A DNA stretch of 64,000 nt, taken from assembly GCF_900604945.1 (NCBI RefSeq), contig NZ_UWPB01000001.1:62001-126000 (forward strand), written 5' to 3'. Within the stretch, counting starts at the first letter, position 1; every line of letters begins with the position of its first letter. Of this stretch, positions 47,618 through 56,918 are shown one piece after another. The stretch is from Ruminococcus sp. Marseille-P6503 (lineage in GTDB: Bacteria > Bacillota > Clostridia > Oscillospirales > Ruminococcaceae). A model generated the notes under the pieces. It did no database searches and was not told the DNA's origin. It saw only the letters and a program-made list of their open reading frames with translations. Position numbers and translations under genes: made by a program.

Positions 47618-48267
47618 AAGGCAGAAATTATGCCGCTGGCAGAGAAAAAATTGCCGCTCTCACCTTTGACGACGGTCCGAATACGTCTATAACTCCGCTG
47701 GTTTTGGAAAAGCTTTTGAAATATAATATAATCGGTTCGTTTTTCGCGGTGGGAAGCAATATAAATTCTGAATCGGAGCAGATTATGAAAAACGTCTTTC
47801 GCGCCGGGTGTGAAATAGGCAATCATTCGTTCGCTCATGCCGATATGACAAAGCTGACGGCTGAGGAGATAAAAAAGGATATTGCTGAAACCTCACGGAG
47901 AATAGCCGCATTTACGGGCAGCTTTCCCGCGTTTTTCAGACCGCCCTATATTGCGGTAAACGACATCATGTTTGAAAATACCGATTTGCCGTTTATTGCC
48001 GGAATAGGAGCAAACGACTGGGAGTCGGAGGTTTCGGCGGAGGAAAGAGCGAGGCTGATACTTGACCAGGTCAAGGACGGAGATATCATACTGCTTCACG
48101 ATATGGAAAACAACTATGCTACCGTTGAAGCGCTTGATATAATAATACCTGAAATGCTTGGACGGGGCTTCGGATTTGCAACCGTTTCACAGCTGTTTGA
48201 GGCTAAAGGAATACAGCCGCGGAGGGGCATTGTTTATTCAAACGCTTTACAGACATCGATATATTAG
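47614..48267 (+). CDS. NodB-type polysaccharide deacetylase, no signal peptide
   Basis: 217-residue carbohydrate esterase 4 domain that would remove acetyl groups from peptidoglycan or another glycan. The catalytic and metal motifs are TFDDGP, GNHSFAH, FRPPY, and the closing LLHDME. The N-terminus (MKGRNYAAGREK) has no signal peptide or membrane anchor, unlike most such enzymes. Its ATG overlaps the stop of the preceding remnant. It lies between argC and argJ and so is expressed with arginine synthesis. Alternative: an intracellular deacetylase acting on a small acetylated sugar or amine. Confidence 0.88.
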   Translation: MKGRNYAAGREKIAALTFDDGPNTSITPLVLEKLLKYNIIGSFFAVGSNINSESEQIMKNVFRAGCEIGNHSFAHADMTKLTAEEIKKDIAETSRRIAAFTGSFPAFFRPPYIAVNDIMFENTDLPFIAGIGANDWESEVSAEERARLILDQVKDGDIILLHDMENNYATVEALDIIIPEMLGRGFGFATVSQLFEAKGIQPRRGIVYSNALQTSIY

Positions 48268-48288
48268 CATGGAAACGAGGTATAGAAA

Positions 48289-49560
48289 ATGAAGGATTTT
48301 GAAGGGTACAAATATATAGACGGCGGAGTGTGCGCCGCCGGCGGCTTTAAGGCTAACGGGCTTTACTGCGGCATTAAAAAATCTGCCGTGGCCGACGGAA
48401 ATGAAAGTCCTCTGTCAGGCAGCAAAAATGATCTGGGAATGATAGTTTCCGACGCAATGTGCAACGCGGCGGGAGTTTACACTCAGAATAAGGTAAAGGG
48501 CGCGCCTGTTACGGTAACAAGGAGAAATCTTGCGGAGTCCGGGGGAAAGGCAAAAGCGGTCATAGTCAATTCAAAGAACGCCAATACCTGCAACGCCGAC
48601 GGCGAGGAAAAGGCGGAAAAAATGTGCCGCCTTGCTTCGGAAGCTTTAGGTATCAGAGCGGAGGAGGTAATTGTCGCCTCAACTGGGGTTATCGGAGAGG
48701 AGCTTCCGATAGAGCCGATAGAAAACGCGATGAACGATCTCGTTATGGGACTTTCCTACAGGGGAAACGAAAAAGCCGCCGAAGCTATTATGACTACCGA
48801 TACCTTCAAAAAGGAGGTCGCGGTGGAGTTTGAGCTGGACGGAAAGGTATGCCGCCTCGGAGGAATGGGAAAGGGTAGCGGCATGATCCACCCGAATATG
48901 GCGACAACGCTGAATTTTATCACCACCGACTGCGATATTTCCGCCGATATGCTTCAAAAGGCGCTTTCAGAGGTTGTAAAGGTAACCTACAACTGTCTTT
49001 CCATAGACGGAGATCAGTCTACTAACGATATGTGCATGGTTATGGCGAACGGGCTTGCGGGGAACGCTGAGATCGTTTCGGAGGGAAAGGATTTTGAGGT
49101 CTTTAAGCAGGCGCTTTACATAGTGATGATGAATATTACAAGGCTCCTTGCCAAGGACGGCGAGGGCGCTACAAAGCTTATTGAGTGCAGCGTTTCGGGG
49201 GCAAAGGATACGGACGAGGCGATAAAGATAGCCAAGAGCGTTATATCCTCGGCTCTTTTCAAGTCTATGATTTTCGGAGAGGACGCTAACTGCGGACGTA
49301 TTTTCTGCGCTCTGGGATATGCGGACGCTGAATTTGACGTAAATGATGTCGACGTTTATATCGGTTCTCAGGCCGGCAGGATCAAGGTCGGCGAAAAGGG
49401 TCTTGTGATCGGATACTCTGAGGAAGCGGCCGCAAAAATCCTTGCACAGGACGAGATTGCCGTTGATATTTCCGTCGGCAGCGGCAGCGGCAGCGCGACG
49501 GCATGGGGCTGTGATCTGACCTACGATTATGTGAGAATAAACGGAGATTACAGATCGTAA
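48289..49560 (+). CDS. argJ: Bifunctional ornithine acetyltransferase / N-acetylglutamate synthase
   Basis: Moves the acetyl group from N-acetylornithine to glutamate, recycling it. The precursor self-cleaves before a Thr; the site is visible as KGSGMIHPNMATTLNF, with cleavage expected between Ala and the first Thr. The N-terminal block GGVCAAGGFKANGLYCG and C-terminal ITGDY-type end (here INGDYRS) are typical. It is 423 residues, slightly longer than the family usual of about 405, owing to an N-terminal extension. ATG follows ACGAGG. It makes a cyclic pathway, so a separate argA/argE is not needed. Confidence 0.95.
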   Translation: MKDFEGYKYIDGGVCAAGGFKANGLYCGIKKSAVADGNESPLSGSKNDLGMIVSDAMCNAAGVYTQNKVKGAPVTVTRRNLAESGGKAKAVIVNSKNANTCNADGEEKAEKMCRLASEALGIRAEEVIVASTGVIGEELPIEPIENAMNDLVMGLSYRGNEKAAEAIMTTDTFKKEVAVEFELDGKVCRLGGMGKGSGMIHPNMATTLNFITTDCDISADMLQKALSEVVKVTYNCLSIDGDQSTNDMCMVMANGLAGNAEIVSEGKDFEVFKQALYIVMMNITRLLAKDGEGATKLIECSVSGAKDTDEAIKIAKSVISSALFKSMIFGEDANCGRIFCALGYADAEFDVNDVDVYIGSQAGRIKVGEKGLVIGYSEEAAAKILAQDEIAVDISVGSGSGSATAWGCDLTYDYVRINGDYRS

Positions 49561-49597
49561 ATCAAAGACGGACTAAAAAATAAAATGGGGGATTATA

Positions 49598-50185
49598 ATG
49601 GGAAAGAAAAAAAGGACTTATTACACGAGCGCGGATTATTCGGACAAATTTATAAAATATCTTGACGGTGACGAATGTATTCTGTGGACCGGCAAAAAAG
49701 AGATAAAAAGCAATCTGGAATCAAGACTGCTGGGGCTTGGCATAGCGGCCTTTGCGGCATTATGGACGTTTATTGTTTATAGCTCCGGCAATCATCTGGC
49801 TGCAATAATAGCCTTGCCTATTGCGGTTATAGGCTTATTGATGATACTGGGAATTGATTCAGACTATTATTACGCCGTCACCGATAAGCGTATCATAAGT
49901 TTTTTGTTAAGGAAGCCGGCGTCGGTATATTATGAGGATATATTCAGCGTTGAACTGACAGCTGAAGCTGACGATACGGGAACGATAATGATCAAGAGCA
50001 GGAATCACATGCTTGGCTTTATGGGCGGCGGCTACAGTGAAAGTCCGGATTATGCAATGGAAACCAAGCTGGAATATGTATACGATAGCATGACGGCATA
50101 TAAGATTATCAGCGAGCGTGCCTCGAAATTCTATCAGGATTCAGATGATATACCGGAATATACGGATAATTCGGAGCAGCCGTAA
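49598..50185 (+). CDS. Membrane protein with a bacterial PH-like domain
   Basis: 195 residues. Two hydrophobic segments (about 44-62 and 68-85) lie near the N-terminus, followed by a domain with the pattern YYYAVTDKRIISF...YYEDIFSVELT, the signature of bacterial PH (bPH) domains. The C-terminus is acidic and hydrophilic. ATG follows GGGGGA. It lies between argJ and argB with short gaps (37 and 26 bases), in the arginine cluster. Function unknown; a stress or membrane-quality role is common for such proteins, but there is no evidence for it here. Confidence 0.8.
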   Translation: MGKKKRTYYTSADYSDKFIKYLDGDECILWTGKKEIKSNLESRLLGLGIAAFAALWTFIVYSSGNHLAAIIALPIAVIGLLMILGIDSDYYYAVTDKRIISFLLRKPASVYYEDIFSVELTAEADDTGTIMIKSRNHMLGFMGGGYSESPDYAMETKLEYVYDSMTAYKIISERASKFYQDSDDIPEYTDNSEQP

Positions 50186-50211
50186 ATAAATCAAAAAAGG
50201 AAAGATGTTAA

Positions 50212-51069
50212 ATGGAAATTGCCAACAGTATCAGAAGTCAGATATTGATCGACGCTTTGCCGTATATACAGAAATACCACGACAAGGTTGTTGTTATAAA
50301 ATACGGCGGTAATGCAATGACAAACGACGCCTTGAAAGAGGCGGTAATGAGCGACATCGTTCTGCTGACCGAGGTAGGTATCAGGGTAGTGCTGGTTCAC
50401 GGCGGAGGGCCGGAGATAAATTCAATGCTCAAGCGTGTCGGAATCGAAAGCAGGTTTATCGGAGGGCTGAGATATACCGACAGGGAAACCATAGATATTG
50501 TAAAAATGGTTCTGTGCGGTAAGGTCAATAAGGAGCTTGTATCGGCGCTTCAGCTTTACGGCGGAAAGGCTCTCGGACTGTGCGGCTGCGACGGACAGAT
50601 GATACTTGCAGAGAAGTTTCATGGAGATGTTGATCTGGGTTATGTCGGCGAGATCAAAAAGATAACCACAAAGCCTATTATCGACGCGCTTAACAACGGC
50701 TATGTTCCGATAATCGCGACAGTAGGCACTTCCGAGGACGGACAGGCGTATAACATAAACGCCGATACCGCGGCGGCAAGGATAGCCTCCTGTCTCAGAG
50801 CGGAAAAGCTGATTCTGATGACTGATATTCCGGGACTGCTTCAGGATAAGGACGACGATTCAACGCTTATTCCTTTTGTTCAGGTAAGCGATGTTCCGTA
50901 TCTGAAAAAGACGGGAATAATAAGCGGCGGAATGATACCCAAAATAGACTGCTGCGTCGAGGCTGTAAGAAGGGGAGTAAAAAGGACCTCTATCATAGAC
51001 GGAAGAGTGCCTCATTCAATTCTTATAGAGCTGCTTTCAAACGAGGGTATCGGAACGCAGTTTACCTGA
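50212..51069 (+). CDS. argB: Acetylglutamate kinase
   Basis: Phosphorylates N-acetylglutamate, the usual arginine-controlled step of cyclic pathways. It is 285 residues. The amino-acid kinase motifs are VIKYGGNAM (phosphate loop), VHGGGPEIN, and ININ-type loop YNINADTAA for ATP; GGMIPKID is the last glycine loop. ATG follows AAAGGAAAG. Its N-terminal helix (about 1-25) is the element used for arginine-sensitive hexamers, so feedback inhibition is likely. Confidence 0.96.
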   Translation: MEIANSIRSQILIDALPYIQKYHDKVVVIKYGGNAMTNDALKEAVMSDIVLLTEVGIRVVLVHGGGPEINSMLKRVGIESRFIGGLRYTDRETIDIVKMVLCGKVNKELVSALQLYGGKALGLCGCDGQMILAEKFHGDVDLGYVGEIKKITTKPIIDALNNGYVPIIATVGTSEDGQAYNINADTAAARIASCLRAEKLILMTDIPGLLQDKDDDSTLIPFVQVSDVPYLKKTGIISGGMIPKIDCCVEAVRRGVKRTSIIDGRVPHSILIELLSNEGIGTQFT

Positions 51070-51207
51070 TAATATCAGATTCGGCTCGCTGTATGACAGA
51101 CACGAGGGTCAGCAGAATATCAGGGATTTTGTCAGTATGACGAACAGACCTGTGCTTTTGCAGTCAGCCTCAAACAGCGGGCGCGGCGGAAAGGAATGAT
51201 TATATAA

Positions 51208-52386
51208 ATGAATACGATCGAACAGTTCAACGGGCACGTTATGCCTACCTACGGACGGTACGATTTGGTGCTTGAAAAGGGCGAAAGCCGTATTGCCGTA
51301 GATGAAAACGGAAAGGAATACATAGACTTCGGCTCGGGCATAGGAGTCAACAGTCTGGGCTTCTGCGATGAGGACTGGGTAAGGGCTGTCTGCGGGCAGG
51401 CGCGTAAAATTCAGCATACCTCGAATTACTATTACACAAAGGTTCAGGCTGATTTTGCGGAGAAGCTCTGCGCTCTTACAGGATACAGCAAGATGTTTTT
51501 CGGCAATTCGGGCGCCGAAGCCAACGAGTGCGCGATAAAGCTTGCGAGAAAATACAGCTTTGATAAATACGGCAGGGAAGCCGGAAGAAATATTATCATT
51601 ACTCTGGTAAACAGCTTTCACGGCAGAACCCTCGCCACCCTTTCCGCTACCGGACAGGAGGTTTTCCACAACTATTTCTTTCCCTTTGTCGGGGGCTTTG
51701 TAAATGTCAGAGCGAATGATATCGGCGATCTGAAGGTCAAGCTTGAGGAAAACGACGGAAAGGTATGCGCCGTTATGTTTGAATTTGTTCAGGGGGAGGG
51801 CGGAGTTGTTCCTCTTGAGCAGGATTTTGTGGACGCGATTTTTGAGGAATGCGGAAAAAGAGATATTCTTACAATCGGCGACGAGGTTCAGACCGGAGTG
51901 GGAAGAACGGGCAGGCTGCTCGCAGGTGAAAACTACGGAAAACGTCCGAATATATGCACTCTTGCCAAGGGTCTTGCCGGCGGCGTTCCTATAGGAGTAT
52001 GTCTGGCGGACGAAAAATGCTGCGACGTGCTTACGCCGGGAACTCACGGGTCTACCTTCGGAGGAAATCCTATATCCTGCGCGGGAGGAAACGCCGTACT
52101 GGATAAGGTATCAGGCGAGGGCTTCCTTGAGGAGGTAAACAGAAAGGCTGAGTATTTCAGGGAAAAGCTTGCTCAGATTCCCGAGGTTGAGGGCGTCGAC
52201 GGTCTGGGGCTTATGATAGGCGTAAGGCTTAAGACTAAAAAGGCAGGAGAGATATGCGGAAAATGCCTTGAAAACGGACTTCTGATCCTTACCGCAAAGG
52301 AAAAGCTGAGATTTCTGCCGCCTCTTACAATTTCCTATGAAGAAATTGATAAGGGGATAGAGATACTTAAAAAGGTGCTTTTATAA
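51208..52386 (+). CDS. argD: Acetylornithine aminotransferase
   Basis: Class III PLP aminotransferase that makes N-acetylornithine from the semialdehyde and glutamate. It is 392 residues. FGNSGAEANECAIKLAR binds the PLP phosphate, HGRTLATLSATGQ and GDEVQTGVGRTG are conserved, and the PLP lysine is in TLAKGLAGGVPIG. ATG at 51208 follows GGAAAGGAA. The gap after argB (51070-51207) is 138 bases and holds no supported gene. The stop codon lies within repeat copy B (52381-52484). Confidence 0.95.
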   Translation: MNTIEQFNGHVMPTYGRYDLVLEKGESRIAVDENGKEYIDFGSGIGVNSLGFCDEDWVRAVCGQARKIQHTSNYYYTKVQADFAEKLCALTGYSKMFFGNSGAEANECAIKLARKYSFDKYGREAGRNIIITLVNSFHGRTLATLSATGQEVFHNYFFPFVGGFVNVRANDIGDLKVKLEENDGKVCAVMFEFVQGEGGVVPLEQDFVDAIFEECGKRDILTIGDEVQTGVGRTGRLLAGENYGKRPNICTLAKGLAGGVPIGVCLADEKCCDVLTPGTHGSTFGGNPISCAGGNAVLDKVSGEGFLEEVNRKAEYFREKLAQIPEVEGVDGLGLMIGVRLKTKKAGEICGKCLENGLLILTAKEKLRFLPPLTISYEEIDKGIEILKKVLL

Positions 52387-52484
52387 CCTATTCACCGATG
52401 AGCTAAAGCTCCCGCGGTGAGGCTGCCCTGTCGCAGCCGATGTTAAGCAAGCTTACATTGGGCTTGGCTCCGAGTTAAACGGCG
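52381..52484 (+). repeat. Dispersed palindromic repeat, copy B
   Basis: TTATAACCTA (including the argD stop), CACCGATGAGC, about 35 bases with a small CTAAAGC-type hairpin, then GTCGCAGCCGATGTTAAGCA, AGCTTACATTGGGCTTGGCT and CCGAGTTAAA. It matches copies A and C with a few substitutions, some compensated in the stem. It sits between argD and argF. Confidence 0.8.
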
Positions 52485-52581
52485 CCGCATAAGTCTTACC
52501 CGTCTGACGCGTATAAGGCATGCTTTTAAAGCGGTCTGAATATGTATTTCGGCGGACAAATATTTAATGGAGGTAATTAAT

Positions 52582-53499
52582 ATGAATCATTTGCTGAAAA
52601 TGCTCGATCTGTCAAAGGAGGAGATCGTTGATATTCTGAATCTTGCGGATCAGCTTAAATATGAAAACAAGAACGGAATCCAGCATCATCTGCTTAAAGG
52701 CAAGACGTTGGGAATGATTTTCCAGAAGTCGTCCACCCGTACCCGTGTTTCCTTTGAAACGGGAATGTATCAGCTGGGCGGACAGGCGCTGTTTCTCTCA
52801 AACCGCGATCTTCAGATCGGACGCGGCGAGCCTGTTCAGGATACGGCGCGGGTGCTTTCACGCTATATTGACGGTATTATGATCCGTACCTTTGAACAGA
52901 AGGAGGTTGAGGATCTTGCGGAATACGGTTCTATCCCCGTAATCAACGGACTTACGGATTTCTGCCATCCCTGTCAGGTGCTTGCCGACCTTATGACGAT
53001 TCGTGAATTCAAAGGGCGCTTTGACGGACTCAAGATGTGTTATATAGGCGACGGAAACAATATGGCGAATTCTCTTATCGTGGGATGCCTTAAGGTTGGA
53101 ATGGAGGTATCCGTTGCCTGTCCTGAGGATTACCGTCCTGCCCGGGAGGTTCTTGAGTTTGCGAAGAAGTACGGAGAAAAATTCTTTATAACGGACAGTC
53201 CTCTTAAGGCTGCTGAAAATGCAGACGTTCTGTTTACGGACGTCTGGACTTCAATGGGCGAGGAAGCTGAAACGGAGAAGCGCAAGGCAGCGTTCAAGGG
53301 CTACCAGATAAACGACGAAATAATGGCTGCCGCAAAGCCTGACGCAATGGTTCAGCATTGTCTGCCTGCTCACCGCGGGGAGGAGATCACCGCGGAGGTA
53401 TTCGAGGCTCACGCCGACGAAATATTTGAAGAGGCGGAAAACCGTCTGCACGCTCAGAAAGCCGTTATGGTAAAGGTAATGGGCGGAGAAAAGGAATAG
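52582..53499 (+). CDS. argF: Ornithine carbamoyltransferase
   Basis: Forms citrulline from ornithine and carbamoyl phosphate. It is 305 residues. The carbamoyl-phosphate loop STRTR is at 51-55, DFCHPCQ is in the middle, and the ornithine loop HCLPAHRGEE is near 267. ATG at 52582 has GGAGG nine bases upstream; an ATG at 52567 overlaps that site. It is the last gene of the arginine cluster and is followed by a terminator (53552-53579). Carbamoyl phosphate synthase (carAB) is not in the window. Confidence 0.97.
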   Translation: MNHLLKMLDLSKEEIVDILNLADQLKYENKNGIQHHLLKGKTLGMIFQKSSTRTRVSFETGMYQLGGQALFLSNRDLQIGRGEPVQDTARVLSRYIDGIMIRTFEQKEVEDLAEYGSIPVINGLTDFCHPCQVLADLMTIREFKGRFDGLKMCYIGDGNNMANSLIVGCLKVGMEVSVACPEDYRPAREVLEFAKKYGEKFFITDSPLKAAENADVLFTDVWTSMGEEAETEKRKAAFKGYQINDEIMAAAKPDAMVQHCLPAHRGEEITAEVFEAHADEIFEEAENRLHAQKAVMVKVMGGEKE

Positions 53500-53551
53500 C
53501 TTTTGCAAAAATCAGGCTTCTGAAAAGAGATATAAGGCGCTGATATAATAT

Positions 53552-53579
53552 AAGAGGGCGGCAACGAACCGCCCTCTTA
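53552..53579 (+). terminator. Terminator of the arginine cluster
   Basis: AAGAGGGCGG pairs with CCGCCCTCTT around a seven-base loop, followed by ATGTTTTT. Confidence 0.85.
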
Positions 53580-53611
53580 TGTTTTTAAGTCTGTTATTTT
53601 CAATCCCTATG

Positions 53612-54580
53612 CTATTTTACCGTTTCAAAGTAAATGTCGGTGTTCATGAATTGTTCTGTGGGATATTCTGTCTGATTTATTCCGATAAGCAGCTTTATAT
53701 ATGCTGAAACGTCGGATATTCTGCCTAACGGTTTGATACCGGCTTTAAGCATTTTATCCAGAGAAGCGTAGATGTTTCCTCCGCTTTTCACGCCGCACAC
53801 ATACAGCGGTATTTTCCTTTCACTGCATTTTTCAGCCAGCAGAGTTATATTCCTGCCGGAGCTTTTGCTGTCCGTGCAGGCGGTGGCGCTGTGATAAGGG
53901 ACGAACAGTACCGCGCCCGCGCTTTCGGGAATGTTATAGGCTGTAAAATCAATATCCGGATAGCCGTATATTTTAAGCACGCTCTTTTCAAGCTTCAACG
54001 GCTTTCTCAGCAGAGGCTCAAAGCGTTTTCTCAGCATTTCTTCGCTTATACGGTAAAACTCATCTCCGCCGTAGGAGGAAAACCTGTCAAGACAGGTATC
54101 CGCCGGAAGCATACGGGTAGAAAGATAGACCTTTTCATAGACGGTGAAAACGCCGCGGTATTTTCCGTCTGAAATTATCTTTACGGCGCAGGAGAAATTA
54201 TAAAGCCCGTTTGTTCCGCTTTCGTTGAGAGGACGGTTTGCGGCAATAAGTATCACCGGAACGGGAGAATGTCTGAACAGCATTCCTACAAATGCCGCCG
54301 TATAAGCAAGAGTATCGCTTCCGTGAGTTATGATTACTCCGGAATAGGCTTTAAAATCAATGCGGGAAAGCTCGTCTGCAAGCAGCTCCCATTCGCAGGA
54401 GGTTATGTTTTCGCTCAGAATATTCATGATCCTGCGGCATTCAAATTCAATACTGTGTCCGTAAATGCTTTCATACTGGCTTATAAGCAGATATTTTCCG
54501 CTTTCGTCAACGTCGGTGACGCCGTTGTCAGAAATACTGCCGATGGTGCCTCCGGTAAAAAGCACTAATATTTTTTTCAT
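53612..54580 (-). CDS. L-asparaginase family amidohydrolase
   Basis: Hydrolyses asparagine to aspartate and ammonia (possibly also glutamine). It is 322 residues from the ATG at 54580. The two catalytic threonine motifs are TGGTIGS near the N-terminus and VIITHGSDTLAYTAA near residue 85. No signal peptide, so it is the cytoplasmic type I form. The C-terminal half is less conserved than usual. An alternative ATG at 54589 adds three residues; neither has a close ribosome binding site, as the nearest AAAGGAG is about 20-30 bases away. Aspartate from this enzyme could feed argG. Confidence 0.85.
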   Translation of the reverse strand: MKKILVLFTGGTIGSISDNGVTDVDESGKYLLISQYESIYGHSIEFECRRIMNILSENITSCEWELLADELSRIDFKAYSGVIITHGSDTLAYTAAFVGMLFRHSPVPVILIAANRPLNESGTNGLYNFSCAVKIISDGKYRGVFTVYEKVYLSTRMLPADTCLDRFSSYGGDEFYRISEEMLRKRFEPLLRKPLKLEKSVLKIYGYPDIDFTAYNIPESAGAVLFVPYHSATACTDSKSSGRNITLLAEKCSERKIPLYVCGVKSGGNIYASLDKMLKAGIKPLGRISDVSAYIKLLIGINQTEYPTEQFMNTDIYFETVK

Positions 54581-54728
54581 ATATATCATATTCTTGTTAA
54601 GGGAATATGCACTCCTTTCCGTTTCTTATTTCATAATATTTTCCAAAAAATTCCAAGGTAAACTATGTTATTTTTATCCGCTTATTGTACAATAACCGGA
54701 ATATTGCTCAGGTTTTTTTGCACATTTT

Positions 54729-54757
54729 ATCATATCACTTTAGCTGTGAAAAGTCAA
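54729..54757 (-). promoter_or_regulatory. Promoter of the asparaginase gene
   Basis: Minus strand TTGACT, 17 bases, TATGAT. The transcript leader is about 135 bases. Confidence 0.6.
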
Positions 54758-54808
54758 GAATTGTGCATAATACACAAATATCTTGAAAATTTTGCTGTAA
54801 AATCAGTA

Positions 54809-54837
54809 TTGTATTAACATAGAATATCTGATATAAT
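54809..54837 (+). promoter_or_regulatory. Promoter of the GH13 gene
   Basis: TTGTAT, 17 bases, TATAAT. The leader of about 110 bases contains GAATGCTCCG-type inverted sequence near 54885-54905. Confidence 0.65.
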
Positions 54838-54951
54838 TATTATTGTCCAGATAAAACGGAAAAATTATTGCAATTAAGGCATTCAGAGAATGCTCCGACG
54901 GAATCGGCGGAATACTGTTTTCTCTGAATACCGTAACCGGAAAGGAATGTT

Positions 54952-56268
54952 GTGAAAATGTGGGCATATGAAAGCGTATTTTATCAGATCTATCCGCTGG
55001 GCTTCTGCGGAGCTCCGTTTGAAAACGACGGGGTCGTAAAGAACAGAATAAGCAAGGTGAGCGAATGGATACCTCACATAAAGAAGCTCGGCTGCAACGC
55101 GGTTTATTTTTCGCCTGTGTTTGAGTCGGATACTCACGGCTACAATACGAGGGATTACCGCAGGATCGACTGCCGTCTGGGAACGAACGGGGATTTTGCC
55201 GAGGTTTGCAGGGAGCTGCATGAAAACGGAATAAAGATAGTGCTTGACGGAGTGTTCAATCATGTGGGCAGGGGCTTCTGGGCTTTTCAGGACGTGCTGA
55301 AAAACAGGGAAGCGTCGCCCTATAAGGATTGGTTCCATATTGATTTCGGCGGAAGCTCAAATTACGGCGACGGCTTGTGGTACGAGGGCTGGGAGGGTCA
55401 TTTCGATCTTGTTAAGCTTAATCTCCGCAACCGAGAGGTCGTAAATCATATAATGGACTGCATAAGAGGCTGGACCGAGGAATTTGATATAGACGGTCTG
55501 CGGCTCGACGTTGCTTACTGCCTTGATTTTGATTTTCTTAAAGAGCTGCACGGCTTCTGTAAGTCGCTGAAGCCGGATTTCTTCCTGCTGGGAGAGCTGC
55601 TCCACGGCGACTACGCCCGCTGGGTAAATCCTGAAATGCTTGACAGCGCCACCAACTACGAATGCTATAAGGGGCTTCATTCCAGCTTTAACAGCATGAA
55701 TATGTTTGAGATATGTCATTCGCTGAAAAATCAGTTCGGGCCTGAAAACTGGTGCCGCTACAGGGGAATGCACCTGCTGTCCTTTGTGGACAATCACGAC
55801 GTTTCAAGAATAGCAAGCGTGCTTAAAAACGAAAAGCACCTGCCGCTTATTTATGCGCTTATGTTTGCAATGCCAGGAATACCGTGTATCTATTACGGCT
55901 CGGAATGGGGAGAGAAGGCTGATAAAAGCCAGGGCGATCCGGCTCTGAGAGTATCCTTTGATAAGCCTGTGAGCAATGAGCTTACCCAATGGATATCCGC
56001 ACTTGCAAAGGCTCACAGGGAAAGCAGGGCGCTTTGCCGCGGCTCGCTTTCCGTTCCTGTGCTTACGAACAAGCAGTGCATTATTGAGCGTGAGTTTGAG
56101 GGAGAACGGGTGCTTGCGGCGATAAACGCAGACGGCGAAAGCTTTACCGCACACTTCGACGCCCGCTGCGGAAGAGCGGTTGATCTGATAACCGGAAAGG
56201 AGCACGACTTCGGCGGCGGAAGCGAGCTGCCGCCGTATTCGGCTTTTCTATGGAAGTGCGAAAGGTAA
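54952..56268 (+). CDS. Cytoplasmic GH13 alpha-glycosidase (alpha-amylase superfamily)
   Basis: 438-residue family 13 enzyme acting on alpha-glucans or maltodextrins. The four conserved regions are visible: DGVFNHVG (region I), GLRLDVAY with the nucleophile Asp (II), LLGELLHG with the acid Glu (III), and FVDNHDVSR with the third Asp (IV). A short C-terminal beta domain follows. No signal peptide, so it works on imported sugars or glycogen. GTG at 54952 is preferred: AAAGG lies seven bases upstream; an ATG at 54958 is the alternative. The M15 peptidase gene begins 20 bases later and is probably co-transcribed. Confidence 0.93.
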   Translation: MKMWAYESVFYQIYPLGFCGAPFENDGVVKNRISKVSEWIPHIKKLGCNAVYFSPVFESDTHGYNTRDYRRIDCRLGTNGDFAEVCRELHENGIKIVLDGVFNHVGRGFWAFQDVLKNREASPYKDWFHIDFGGSSNYGDGLWYEGWEGHFDLVKLNLRNREVVNHIMDCIRGWTEEFDIDGLRLDVAYCLDFDFLKELHGFCKSLKPDFFLLGELLHGDYARWVNPEMLDSATNYECYKGLHSSFNSMNMFEICHSLKNQFGPENWCRYRGMHLLSFVDNHDVSRIASVLKNEKHLPLIYALMFAMPGIPCIYYGSEWGEKADKSQGDPALRVSFDKPVSNELTQWISALAKAHRESRALCRGSLSVPVLTNKQCIIEREFEGERVLAAINADGESFTAHFDARCGRAVDLITGKEHDFGGGSELPPYSAFLWKCER

Positions 56269-56288
56269 AAGCAAAACAGGAGGGGGAT

Positions 56289-56906
56289 ATGATACCGGTA
56301 TTTACTTCGCAGGAGCTGCCGGAAAGCGTGATCAAAAGGATTAGCGGCGTGACCTACCGCGAGAATCCGCATATAAAGCTTTCCGAGCTTTCCTATCTGA
56401 GGGTAGGCTATATTGATTTTGAAGGGAATACTCAGGTAGGGGAGCTGATATGCGGCAAAAGGCTTTCCAAGGATATGCTTAATATTTTCAGGGAGCTTTA
56501 TGAAGCCGCTTACCCAATAGAAAAGATACGTCTTGCCGATGAATACGGCGGAGACGACGACAGAATAATGGCGGATAACAATACCTCATGCTTCAACTAC
56601 AGAACCGTTGCCGGAACGGATACGATCTCTCTTCACGGCTTCGGCAGGGCGGTCGATATAAATCCGCTGTATAATCCCTATATAGCCGGCGGCAGAGTAA
56701 TGCCTGAAAACGCACTGCCCTATGCCGACAGGACTAAGGATTTTCCGCACAAAATAGACAGGAACGATATATGCTATAGAATTTTTACCGCTCACGGATG
56801 GAAATGGGGCGGAGAGTGGAAGGAGTCAAAGGATTATCAGCATTTTTATAAGCCAAAGGTCAAAGCGGCGGGGCTTTTAAAAGCAATTTTCAGAAAAAGG
56901 GTCTGA
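56289..56906 (+). CDS. M15 family (VanY/endolysin-like) peptidase, no signal peptide
   Basis: 205-residue metallopeptidase of the M15C type, predicted to cut peptidoglycan stem peptides. The zinc motifs are SLHGFGRAVDIN and WGGEWKESKDYQHFY, with ligands His, Asp and His and a catalytic Asp. The ATG at 56289 follows AGGAGGGGG. There is no export signal. A longer frame from 56250 overlaps the GH13 stop. It is paired with the GH13 gene. As with the GH25 and NodB proteins here, absence of a signal peptide leaves access to the wall unexplained. Confidence 0.87.
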   Translation: MIPVFTSQELPESVIKRISGVTYRENPHIKLSELSYLRVGYIDFEGNTQVGELICGKRLSKDMLNIFRELYEAAYPIEKIRLADEYGGDDDRIMADNNTSCFNYRTVAGTDTISLHGFGRAVDINPLYNPYIAGGRVMPENALPYADRTKDFPHKIDRNDICYRIFTAHGWKWGGEWKESKDYQHFYKPKVKAAGLLKAIFRKRV

Positions 56907-56918
56907 AAAGCAATAAAA

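Noticed and set aside
51062-51199. Open frame between argB and argD ending in GRGGKE
   Set aside because: No start codon or ribosome site, and it runs out of frame into argB. Codon use is host-like, so a remnant cannot be excluded, but there is too little to call.
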